From DATEDA01 sp963789885 (GTDB taxonomy: Bacteria > Pseudomonadota > Gammaproteobacteria > Burkholderiales > SG8-39): a DNA stretch of 64,000 nucleotides. Location of the stretch: NCBI GenBank assembly GCA_963789885.1, contig CAWBNB010000021.1, forward strand, positions 1 through 64,000. The letters run 5' to 3'. The notes below the pieces were generated by a model. The model was not told where the DNA came from. It saw only the letters and a program-made list of their open reading frames with translations, and searched no databases. A program made the position numbers and the translations under genes. Shown here in pieces: positions 17,845-25,195 of this stretch. Every line of letters starts with the position of its first letter. Positions within the stretch are counted from its first letter, which is position 1.

Positions 17845-19164
17845 TCACCGCTGGGCGCGTCGCGGCAGCTCCAGGATCGCACGCAGGCCGCGCGGAACCC
17901 GGTTCTCGAGCCGCAGCGCGCCGCCGTGGCTCGCCGCGATGTCGCGTGCGATGGACAGCCCCAGCCCGACACCGCCAGTCTCGCGGTTGCGCGACGCCTC
18001 CAGGCGCTCGAACGGCTCGACGACGCGTGCGAGATCGCTTTCGGGAATTCCCGGACCCTCGTCCTCGATGATGAGGCGGAGGGACGCCGGGCTGTCCTCG
18101 ATTCGGAGCGTCGCCTTGCCGCCGTAGGTGAGCGCGTTCTCGAGGAGGTTGGTCAAGGCGCGGCGCAGCGCGAGCGGCCGGCCCTCGAAAGGCGACTCGG
18201 CTCGACCGAGGACCTCGATCGGGCGGCCCATCGACGCGAAATCGTCGGCGAGGCCCGCCGCCAGGCCGTTCACGTCGACGCGGTGGATCGGCTCCGCCTC
18301 CTTGAGCCCGCGCAGGTAGTCGAGCGTCACGTCCACGAGGCGCTGCATGTCGTCGAGGTCCGCCTGCAGCTTTCCCCGTAGCGCCTGGTCCTCGAGCATC
18401 TCCGAGCGCAGCCGCAGGCGCGTGATCGGCGTGCGCAGATCATGGGACATGGCCGATAGCGCCCGTGTGCGCTGGTCCACCATGCCACGCAGACGGGCCT
18501 GCATCTCGTTGAATGCACGCGCGGCCTCGCGCGCCTCGCGCGGGCCCTCTTCGGGGAGCGGGGGCCGCGCGAGGTCCTCGCCGAGGCTGCGCGCCGCATC
18601 GCCGAGGACGCGCAAGGGCCGTGTAATGCTTCTCACGGCGAGAAGCACGGCTGCGGCAACGACAGAGAGCATCAGTCCGAGATAGAAGAGCAGGGAGGAG
18701 GGCTCGCGCGGGATGCGCATGGGCGCGGCGCGGAAGCGCGCCCAAGTGCCATCCTTCAGGCGTACGTCGACCGTCAGGCCCCGTAGCGGCGGACCCCGTC
18801 CGCCGGGCGTGCTCGCCCGGAAGGTGTCGCCGCCGAGGCGCTGCTCGAGGATCCGGGCGAAGGGCGGCGGAACCCAGCCCGCCTCGGCGGGCGCGTTCGC
18901 CACGCCGGTCTCGACGACGAGCTCCGCGTCGGACGCGGCACGCGCGTACGCCGCGCGTTCGCCCGCAGGCAGGCCGCTGAGCGCGTCGGCTTCCGCAGCT
19001 ACGCGGTTCGCGACGCGCGCGAAGTAGTCGTGCGCGAACGCCATCTCGCCCGCGCCGCGATGCAGCCAGATGCTGCCAAGCTGGGCCGCGACCAACCCGA
19101 CCACCAGGATGAGCGTCACCTGGCCGAACAAGCTCGCAGGAAGCAGCCCGGTCGTCAGTCGCAT
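17845..19164 (-). CDS. Two-component sensor histidine kinase (OmpR-partner type)
   Basis: 439 residues from ATG 19164 (MRLTTGLLPASLFGQ). TM1 (VTLILVVGLVAAQLG), a periplasmic loop of about 130 residues, TM2 (LLFYLGLMLSVVAAAVLLAV), a HAMP segment, an EnvZ-like H-box (LSAMSHDLRTPITRLRLRSE) and an HATPase domain (N-box NLLENALTYGG, G1 DEGPGIPES, G2 VGLGLSIARD) are all visible. It overlaps the response-regulator gene by 10 bp, so the two are translationally coupled. The likely regulated genes are the divergent periplasmic Met-rich proteins at 20123 and 20615. The signal is probably an envelope or metal stress, by inference from those neighbours. Confidence 0.9.
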   Translation of the reverse strand: MRLTTGLLPASLFGQVTLILVVGLVAAQLGSIWLHRGAGEMAFAHDYFARVANRVAAEADALSGLPAGERAAYARAASDAELVVETGVANAPAEAGWVPPPFARILEQRLGGDTFRASTPGGRGPPLRGLTVDVRLKDGTWARFRAAPMRIPREPSSLLFYLGLMLSVVAAAVLLAVRSITRPLRVLGDAARSLGEDLARPPLPEEGPREAREAARAFNEMQARLRGMVDQRTRALSAMSHDLRTPITRLRLRSEMLEDQALRGKLQADLDDMQRLVDVTLDYLRGLKEAEPIHRVDVNGLAAGLADDFASMGRPIEVLGRAESPFEGRPLALRRALTNLLENALTYGGKATLRIEDSPASLRLIIEDEGPGIPESDLARVVEPFERLEASRNRETGGVGLGLSIARDIAASHGGALRLENRVPRGLRAILELPRRAQR

Positions 19165-19895
19165 GACGCGCGGCGCTCCACGACCGCGGCCAGCACGTAG
19201 CCTTGCCCGCGGACGGTCTTGATGAGCTGCGGCTCCTTCCCGTCGTCGCCGACGCGCTGCCGCAGCCGGCTCACCTGCACGTCGATGGCGCGATCGACCG
19301 GCTCGGCCTCGCGGCCGTGCAGCGCGTCCATGATCTGGTCGCGGGTCAGGACGCGGTTCGGATGGTCGAGGAAGAGCCGGAGGAGGCGATACTCGCCGCC
19401 CGACAGCGGCGTTGCGACCCCTTCCGGCGAGAGCAGGAGCCGGGTTGCGGTGTCCAGCGCCCAGCCCGCAAAGACGAGGCAGCGGGTCGGCTCGGGCTCG
19501 ACATTCGGCGGGAGCATCCGCGTCCGACGCAGCACATTGCGGATTCGCGCCAGAAGCTCCCGCGGGACGAAGGGCTTGACCAGGTAATCGTCGGCGCCCA
19601 TTTCCAGACCCACGATCCGGTCGACGTCCTCCCCGCGTGCGGTGAGCATCAGGACGGGCACGCGCGCCGACTCCCGGCTTGCGCGCAGGTCGCGACACAA
19701 GGCGAGGCCATCGGCGCCGGGCAGCATGAGGTCGAGCACGATCAGGTCGGGGCGGTGCCGGGCGAGCCAAGCCCACATCGCCCGCCCGTCGGCCACCGCC
19801 TCGGCCGCGAAGCCGTTCTTCGTCAGGTAGTCGACGAGGAGCGCGCGAATCTCCGGGTCATCGTCGACGATGAGGATTCGATCGGGCGTGTCCAC
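19155..19895 (-). CDS. OmpR/PhoB-family response regulator
   Basis: 246 residues if begun at GTG 19895 (DTPDRILIVDDDPEIR), which has AAGGG just upstream; a longer open frame to 20054 adds about 53 unlikely residues. The receiver has acidic pocket DDD, phospho-acceptor in LIVLDLMLPGADGL and lysine in YLVKPF. The winged-helix domain has LSGGEYRLLRLFLDHP and the recognition helix region VDVQ-like VDRAIDVQVSRLRQRVG. It pairs with the overlapping kinase. A GTAAC-N5-GTAAC direct repeat, typical of OmpR-family sites, lies in the divergent promoter region and suggests autoregulation and control of the 20123 gene. Confidence 0.9.
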   Translation of the reverse strand: MDTPDRILIVDDDPEIRALLVDYLTKNGFAAEAVADGRAMWAWLARHRPDLIVLDLMLPGADGLALCRDLRASRESARVPVLMLTARGEDVDRIVGLEMGADDYLVKPFVPRELLARIRNVLRRTRMLPPNVEPEPTRCLVFAGWALDTATRLLLSPEGVATPLSGGEYRLLRLFLDHPNRVLTRDQIMDALHGREAEPVDRAIDVQVSRLRQRVGDDGKEPQLIKTVRGQGYVLAAVVERRASCD

Positions 19896-19942
19896 AGGCC
19901 CTTCTCTATACGTGGCCGGGCGAGTCGTTCCGGCCGTTTCTT

Positions 19943-19957
19943 GTAACGCAGCGTAAC
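19943..19957. promoter_or_regulatory. Direct-repeat operator GTAAC-N5-GTAAC for an OmpR-type regulator
   Basis: Two GTAAC pentamers spaced 10 bp (one helical turn) apart lie between the divergent response regulator (start 19895) and the periplasmic protein gene (start 20123). Head-to-tail repeats at 10-bp spacing are the usual binding form for OmpR/CpxR-like dimers. Binding is inferred. Confidence 0.45.
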
Positions 19958-20122
19958 GGCGGCCGGGGCGTGACGTGGCGTTGCGAAAACGGCCGTCTGC
20001 CGAAACGCTGAGCTTACATCGCCACTGTTTAATGACACCCATCGGCTGCGGCAATGGCGCTGCGCCCTGGACCGGCCGCCTGGCCGGACGACACGGACAC
20101 TGGCGAAGGAAAGGAAGCGGAA

Positions 20123-20542
20123 ATGAGTACGTCGAACGGATCAGGAAAATGGAAGAAAGCGCTCGTTGGCGTCGCAGCCGTGGCGGCGGCGGGCGTGGCG
20201 GGCCTAGTGGTGGCGCATCCCGGTGCAGGCTTTGGGCCGCAGGGCGGCGGTTCCGGCGCGTTCGGCCCTGGCGGCATGGCCGGCAACGCGCCGATGATGC
20301 ACGGCGGCTTCGCCGGACCGATGGCGGGGCAGCAGCTCATGACGCCGGAGGAGCGGCAGGCCTTCGTCGAGAAGATGCGCAATGCCAAGACGCCTGAAGA
20401 CCGCCAGAAGCTCGCGGAAGCGAATCACGCGGAGATGGAGAAGCGCGCGACGGAGAAGGGCATCACGCTGCCCCAGTCCCACGGACCGAGGGCGGGAATC
20501 GGCCCGCACTTCACGCCGCCGTTCGCGGCCCCGGCTCGCTGA
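20123..20542 (+). CDS. Periplasmic Gly/Met-rich protein with CpxP/Spy-like helical segment
   Basis: 139 residues from ATG 20123, preceded by AAGGAAGCGG. A hydrophobic N-terminal segment (KALVGVAAVAAAGVAGLVVA) acts as signal or anchor, followed by a Gly/Met-rich linker. A charged helical block (LMTPEERQAFVEKMRNAKTP) then recalls CpxP/Spy-type and zinc-associated periplasmic sensors. The C-terminus reads RAGIGPHFTPPFAAPAR. The next gene ends in an almost identical tail, which suggests a shared partner or location. No named family is assigned. It is divergent from the two-component genes and probably under their control. Confidence 0.75.
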   Translation: MSTSNGSGKWKKALVGVAAVAAAGVAGLVVAHPGAGFGPQGGGSGAFGPGGMAGNAPMMHGGFAGPMAGQQLMTPEERQAFVEKMRNAKTPEDRQKLAEANHAEMEKRATEKGITLPQSHGPRAGIGPHFTPPFAAPAR

Positions 20543-20614
20543 GTCGGTGATTCGACGTGATGGGACGGGATCACCCGCCCCGTCGGGCCACCATCAAGTC
20601 ATCTGGAGATCGAA

Positions 20615-21346
20615 ATGAAACGTTCGAGCAAGATCGCACTCGGAGTGGTTGCGTCGTTGGGGCTCGGTCTGGCGGTCGCCGTCACCTTCGCCCATCCCGG
20701 CGGGATGGGACCGGGGATGATGAGCGGCATGGGACCTGGCGGCATGGGCCCTGGAATGACGGGGGAAATGGGCCCACCGATGATGCGCGGCATGGGGCCG
20801 GGCATGATGCACGGCGCTGGACCCGCGGGCGCGGCCGGTGCGCATGGCCCGATGGCAGGGCCGATGGCCGGAGGCGCGCAGCATGACGACGCGTTCGCGG
20901 CCGACATGCATCTCGTCCACGATCTGATCCTGAATCATGACCGGATCAAGCGCACGGTGACCAACCTGCCCGACGGCATCAAGACCGTCACCGAGTCGGA
21001 CGACCCGCAGACCGCGCAGGCCCTGAAGGCGCACGTCGCGAGCATGGAGAAGCGGCTCAACGAGGGACGGGAGTTCAACCTGTTCAGCCCGACGATCCCC
21101 GTGCTGTTCCAGAACAAGGACAAGATCAAGACGGTGGTCGAGACGACCGACAAGGGCGCGATCATGACCCAGACCTCCAGCGACCCGGCAGTCGTCGCTG
21201 CGCTCCAGGCGCACGCCGCGGAAGTGAGCGAGCTTGTCCGGGACGGGAGGTTTGCGATGATGCGCAGCGCGCAGGCGGCCATGGGGCGCACGCGCGCCGG
21301 CTTCGGCCCGAACTTTGCGCCGCCTTCGGCCGCGCCGACTCGTTAA
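20615..21346 (+). CDS. Exported Met/Gly/Pro-repeat protein with duplicated domain
   Basis: 243 residues with a signal-like N-terminus (SSKIALGVVASLGLGLAVAV) and then AHPGG. Residues about 29-90 are a low-complexity MGPGMM-type repeat rich in Met, Gly, Pro and His, typical of soft-metal (Cu/Ag) binding regions. The C-terminal half holds two similar modules, NHDRIKRTVTNLPDGIKTVT and NKDKIKTVVETTDKGAIMTQ, each followed by a charged helix. It ends RAGFGPNFAPPSAAPTR, matching the tail of the preceding protein. The two genes are 72 bp apart and presumably co-expressed. A metal-related envelope function is inferred; I do not recognise the family. Confidence 0.75.
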   Translation: MKRSSKIALGVVASLGLGLAVAVTFAHPGGMGPGMMSGMGPGGMGPGMTGEMGPPMMRGMGPGMMHGAGPAGAAGAHGPMAGPMAGGAQHDDAFAADMHLVHDLILNHDRIKRTVTNLPDGIKTVTESDDPQTAQALKAHVASMEKRLNEGREFNLFSPTIPVLFQNKDKIKTVVETTDKGAIMTQTSSDPAVVAALQAHAAEVSELVRDGRFAMMRSAQAAMGRTRAGFGPNFAPPSAAPTR

Positions 21347-21358
21347 CTCTGTCCGAGA

Positions 21359-21392
21359 ACGCATTGGGGAGAGAATATCCGCCCCAATGCGT
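21359..21392 (+). terminator. Strong intergenic hairpin (terminator-like)
   Basis: An 11-bp perfect stem, ACGCATTGGGG (21359-21369) and CCCCAATGCGT (21382-21392), with a 12-base loop, begins 12 bp after the stop of the Met-rich gene. No U-tract follows, so it may be a terminator of atypical form or an mRNA-stabilising hairpin. Confidence 0.5.
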
Positions 21393-21421
21393 CTCGCCGA
21401 CGATCCACGGGAAATGACACG

Positions 21422-22089
21422 ATGATTCGAAGCGCCTTGCCGAAATTCGCACTCGCTCTGCTCGGCTTCGCCGGACTTCTCGCAGCTGCGGCAGCCCAGT
21501 CCCCCGCCACCCACCAGCACAGCTTCAGCGGGGCGGAGCAATGGGCGCACGTCCTCGACGATCCGACGCGCGACGCATGGCAGAAACCCCACGAGGTCAT
21601 CCAGGCGCTCGCCCCTCGGGCCCGCTGCCGTCATTGCCGACATCGGCGCGGGCACAGGCTACTTCGCGGTGCGGTTCGCGAACATGGTGCCCAAGGGTCG
21701 CGTGTACGGGGTGGACGTCGAGCCCGACATGGTCAGGTATCTCGCCGAACGCGCGAAGCGCGAGCATCTGGATAACGTCGTTGCGGTCGCCGGTGCGCCC
21801 GACGATGCGCGACTGCCCTGAGAAAGCGGACCTGATCCTGATGGTGGACGTCTTTCACCACATCGAGGATCGCGCGAGCTATCTCCGCAAATTGCGCGCT
21901 TCGCTCAAGCCAGGCGGCCGCATCGCGATCATCGACTTCCGCATGGACTCGCCGGAAGGTCCGCCGAGAGCGGCGCGCATCGCGCCGCAGGCCGTGATCG
22001 CCGAGCTCAAGGGCGCCGGCTACAGCCTCGCGCAGGAGCACCGCTTCCTGCCCAATCAGTATTTCCTGGTCTTCCGGCCCGGGACTTGA
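21422..22089 (+). CDS. Exported class I SAM-dependent methyltransferase, two frameshifts
   Basis: Three consecutive frames make one protein of about 220 residues. The first (ATG 21422) gives a signal peptide ending AAAAAQ, then HSFSGAEQWAHVLDDP. After about 21612 the next frame has the SAM-binding motif VIADIGAGTGYFAVRFANM and GVDVEPDMV. After about 21818 the third frame has ADLILMVDVFHHIED and LKPGGRIAIIDFRMDSPEG. Both breaks are +1; the second is explained by an extra C in CTGCCCTGAG. A methyltransferase with an export signal is unusual because SAM is cytoplasmic. Similar exported members with unknown substrates do exist. It follows the Met-rich genes in the same direction. Confidence 0.75.
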
Positions 22090-22266
22090 TCGATCGGACC
22101 GGGGCTCGGTCGCGCTAGCTCGCGGCGCACCCGGCGGTATCCGAAGGCCGAACATCGCGGCGGCTCCGGCGGAGGATCGTCTGGATGGGGGAGTGTGAGT
22201 ACGCGACTCTCATCGCGGCAGTAGACTCGCCGAACAACACTCCGAGCAGGCCCGCCAGGAGGAGCG

Positions 22267-23448
22267 ATGACGGAGTCGGTACGCCGCGAGACCGAGGCAG
22301 GGGCACCCCCACGACGTGCGCGCAACCGGTTTGACCGGATGGAGTGGGCGGGCGCATTCGGCGACCTAGGGACGCTGATCCCTTTCGTGGTCGCCTACAT
22401 CAGCGTGCTGAAGATGGAACCGTTCGGGGTTCTCTTCTCGTTCGGCGCTGCGATGGTCGTCTGCGGAGCCTATTACAAGACGCCATTCCCGGTGCAGCCC
22501 ATGAAGGCGGTGGGCGCAGTCGCGGCCACCCAGGCGGCGCAAACCGCCGTGATCACGCCCGCGGCGGTCTACGGCGCGAGCCTGGTCACCGGGGTCATCT
22601 GGCTGATTCTCGGCCTCACGGGCGCCGCGCATCGGATCACGAAGCTCGTCCCGCGTCCGGTCGTCATCGGCATCATCCTCGGTTTGGGCATGGGATTCAT
22701 GCTCGAAGGCATCAGGATGATGGCAAGCGGATGGCTCATGGCAGGCATCGGGCTCGCGGGGACCGTGCTGCTTCTGACCAACCGCGCTATTCCGGCGATG
22801 TTCCTATTGCTCCTGTTCGGCGCAACGTGCGGCGTCATTCAGAATCCCGAGGTGCTGAAAGAGCTGTCGGGCCTGACCATTCAGTTCCGCGCTCCGAGCT
22901 TTGCGCTATCGACGCTCAATTGGCACGACTTCGCGATCGGAGCGGTCTTCCTGGCGTTGCCGCAGGTGCCGTTGACCCTGGGCAATGCGGTCATCGCGAT
23001 CCGTGACGAGAACAACCGTCTCTTCCCGGACCGTCCGGTGACCGAGACGGGCGTGGCGACCTCGACGGGGCTGATGAACCTCGCCGGCGCCGCCGTCGGC
23101 GGCGTGCCGATGTGTCACGGCGCCGGCGGGATGGCGGGGCACGTCGCGTTCGGCGCGAGGACAGGGGGCGCGCCGATCATTCTGGGCGTGATCCTCCTCG
23201 CCCTTGCGCTCTTCTTCAGCGGCTCGGTCGAAGCGCTCTTCAGGCTGTTCCCATCCGCAATTCTGGGAGTGATCCTCTTCCTCACCGGGGCCCAGCTGGC
23301 GCTCGGCTCGTGCGACTTCAGCAAGGACAAGGGCGAGCGCTTCATCACCCTCATCACTGCGGCGTTTGCCGTCTGGAATGTCGGCATCGCATTCATCGTC
23401 GGCATCGCGGGTTCCTACATTGCGAAGCGTGGATCACTTCGGCTGTAG
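22267..23448 (+). CDS. MOT1-like molybdate/sulfate transporter
   Basis: 393 residues with about ten to twelve membrane segments and the two signature blocks of the MOT1 (MFS_MOT1) family. These are GAFGDLGTLIPFVVAYISV near the N-terminus with PFPVQPMKAVGAVAA, and GGVPMCHGAGGMAGHVAFG in the middle. Characterised MOT1 proteins take up molybdate; bacterial relatives are annotated as putative sulfate/molybdate transporters. It starts at ATG 22267 with GGAGGAGCG upstream. Molybdenum supply would suit a molybdoenzyme such as arsenite oxidase, but that link is speculative because only a stub of such an enzyme is seen here. Confidence 0.88.
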   Translation: MTESVRRETEAGAPPRRARNRFDRMEWAGAFGDLGTLIPFVVAYISVLKMEPFGVLFSFGAAMVVCGAYYKTPFPVQPMKAVGAVAATQAAQTAVITPAAVYGASLVTGVIWLILGLTGAAHRITKLVPRPVVIGIILGLGMGFMLEGIRMMASGWLMAGIGLAGTVLLLTNRAIPAMFLLLLFGATCGVIQNPEVLKELSGLTIQFRAPSFALSTLNWHDFAIGAVFLALPQVPLTLGNAVIAIRDENNRLFPDRPVTETGVATSTGLMNLAGAAVGGVPMCHGAGGMAGHVAFGARTGGAPIILGVILLALALFFSGSVEALFRLFPSAILGVILFLTGAQLALGSCDFSKDKGERFITLITAAFAVWNVGIAFIVGIAGSYIAKRGSLRL

Positions 23449-23593
23449 GTCGCAAACGACCGGAGCGGGCGTAGCCGGTATGCGATTACGGAACCGTAAC
23501 GATTTCGAGCCGGGCCGGGTGGGATGATATCGGCGGGCCGAGCGCGCGGTGACACCGGCGAACCCGGCCGCTGGTCCGACCATCGATCAGGTC

Positions 23594-24184
23594 ATGAAAG
23601 CAATCCTCCTTCTGACTGCAGCGCTGTTGATCGCCGCTCCCGCGCACGCGCAGCACGATCGCTATCGCTCGCCGCATTGGGTGCTCGACGATCGCTATCA
23701 CCACAATCACTATTACCCGGCTCCGGGCTATGCCGTGCGTGCCCTCCCTGCGGGCTACCTGGCCGTGAACCACCGCGGCGCGCGGTTCTTCTACCATGCC
23801 GGCGTCTGGTTCCAGGCCGCCGGACCGGGCTTCGTCGTGGTGCGCCCGCCGGTCGGCGTGCTGGTGCCGGTATTGCCCCCGGCATATGCGACGGTGTGGA
23901 TCGGCTCCGCACCGTACTACTACGCGAACGACGTGTATTACACCGCGGCGCCCGGGGGGTACGCGGTCGCGGCCCCGCCTGCGGAACCGGGGGCGGTGGC
24001 GCAGGCTCCGCCGCCTTCGCCAGCCGCGCAGGCTCCGCCGCCTTCGCCAGCGGCGCCGGCGCCGGGCGGCGCCGCTTCAGGCACCTGGTACTACTGCGAA
24101 TCGGCGAAGGCCTACTATCCTTACGTCGCCGACTGCAAAGAAGGCTGGCACCCGGTCCCCGCGGTACCTCCGCCTGCGCACTGA
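23594..24184 (+). CDS. Secreted DUF6515-like Tyr/Pro-rich protein
   Basis: 196 residues from ATG 23594 (MKAILLLTAALLIAAPAHAQ), a clear Sec signal peptide with AHA-Q cleavage. The mature N-terminus is His/Tyr-rich (RYHHNHYYPAPGY), then a globular section with LPAGYLAVNHRGARFFYHAG. A Pro/Ala linker formed partly by a 27-bp duplication follows, and a conserved ending WYYCESAKAYYPYVADCKEG with two cysteines. The cysteine-containing YYCESxKxYYPYV tail is typical of small periplasmic/outer membrane proteins of unknown function in Proteobacteria. It is flanked by the molybdate transporter and a small membrane protein in the same direction. Confidence 0.8.
   Translation: MKAILLLTAALLIAAPAHAQHDRYRSPHWVLDDRYHHNHYYPAPGYAVRALPAGYLAVNHRGARFFYHAGVWFQAAGPGFVVVRPPVGVLVPVLPPAYATVWIGSAPYYYANDVYYTAAPGGYAVAAPPAEPGAVAQAPPPSPAAQAPPPSPAAPAPGGAASGTWYYCESAKAYYPYVADCKEGWHPVPAVPPPAH
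23999..24052 (+). repeat. 27-bp tandem duplication inside the DUF6515-like gene
   Basis: Two adjacent 27-base copies (23999-24025 and 24026-24052) differ only at the last base and encode AQAPPPSPA twice. The copy number of such in-frame units may vary between strains, altering linker length. Confidence 0.85.
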
Positions 24185-24296
24185 CGCGACTCGCCGCCAA
24201 TCTGGTGCGACGCGAGTGCGGCGGCGCATCGCGGACCCGAGATTGACGATCCCCGGCGGGCGGGCTCCCACCGATTGGGCTTAAAGTGCGAGGTCG

Positions 24297-24818
24297 ATGC
24301 ATCCGTTCGCCGATATCGTTGCGGGCGCGGTACTTCTGATCCTCGGGCGGAAGCTGTTCTGGCTGTTCGTCGGGATTGCTGGTTTCTACCTTGGCTTCGA
24401 GGTCGCGCGCACGCTCGCCGTGGAGCAGCCGGCCTGGCTCGTCTTGACGATCGCCATCGGTGCCGGACTGATCGGGGCAGTGTTGGCAATCCTGCTGCAG
24501 CGCGTCGGGTTCGCGGTGGGCGGCTTCTACTCGGGCGGCTACATCGCGCTCCTCGTCGCCGAGCGGTTCGCCCCGGGTTCCCTGGGTGTGGCGGCCTTCC
24601 TGGTCGGCGGTGTGATCGGCGCGGTTCTCGCGGCGTTGCTGATGGACTGGGCGATCGTCGTTCTGTCGTGCCTCGTCGGGGCCGCGCTGATCGTTCCGGC
24701 CCTGGCACTTCAAGCGCTCGCGAGCGCGCTTGCCTATGCTGGGCTCGTCGCGGTCGGGATCGTCGTGCAAGCGCACCTCATCGGCAAAGGCCGCGGCCTG
24801 GCGCGTCGCCCGGGCTAG
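24297..24818 (+). CDS. Small integral membrane protein (DUF4203/TMEM198-like)
   Basis: 173 residues with about six to seven hydrophobic segments, few charges and Gly-rich turns such as GRKLFWLFVGIAGFYLGFEV, GGFYSGGYIALL and FLVGGVIGAVLAALLM. This resembles the TMEM198/DUF4203 type of small membrane protein. No catalytic motif or transport signature is visible and no function can be assigned. It stands 112 bp after the DUF6515-like gene on the same strand and is the last gene before a non-coding gap. Confidence 0.7.
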   Translation: MHPFADIVAGAVLLILGRKLFWLFVGIAGFYLGFEVARTLAVEQPAWLVLTIAIGAGLIGAVLAILLQRVGFAVGGFYSGGYIALLVAERFAPGSLGVAAFLVGGVIGAVLAALLMDWAIVVLSCLVGAALIVPALALQALASALAYAGLVAVGIVVQAHLIGKGRGLARRPG

Positions 24819-25195
24819 CCCGAGGGGAACTTCCGCCCGCCGCGGACGGTCCACCCAGGCGAAGTCCGCTCGTTTCCCCTACGGACGCCTGTGTGTGCCG
24901 CGCGAACTGCCGACGTACCCCGGATGCGCTCACGCCGCGACTGCTCATCGACCGTTACCGCGTCAGGGACGGGCCACGGACAGACGGGTCACATCGCGCC
25001 GATTCACGACACGGCACGCGCGCTCGCGTCCGTCCTCGTTTCGGTCCTCGCAGCGCGAATTCGCTCAGCCCGGGTAGGCGAGGGGGCTCGGCCCAGGAGC
25101 GGACACTCGACTCCGAACGAAAACGGCGCCCGAAGGGGCCGTTCGTCCAAGCGCTAGCGCTTTCGCTCGACGGGCTGGTACCGGACGGTGCACCG
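24819..25195. other. Non-coding gap between convergent genes
   Basis: 377 bp between the membrane protein and the convergent MFS gene. Apart from the minus-strand terminator at 25117-25145, I see no convincing gene; the open frames here lack ribosome-binding sites and family features. Confidence 0.6.
25117..25145 (-). terminator. Rho-independent terminator for the MFS gene
   Basis: On the minus strand AACGGCCCC-TTCG-GGCGCCGTT (one mismatch, stable UUCG loop) is followed by TTTTCG. It lies about 50 bp after the stop of the 25196-26443 gene and fits termination of that transcript. Confidence 0.75.

Noticed and set aside
17717..18127. Plus-strand frame after the FNR-type site
   Set aside because: Its later part is antisense to the histidine kinase and the translation is low-complexity Arg/Ser/Pro.
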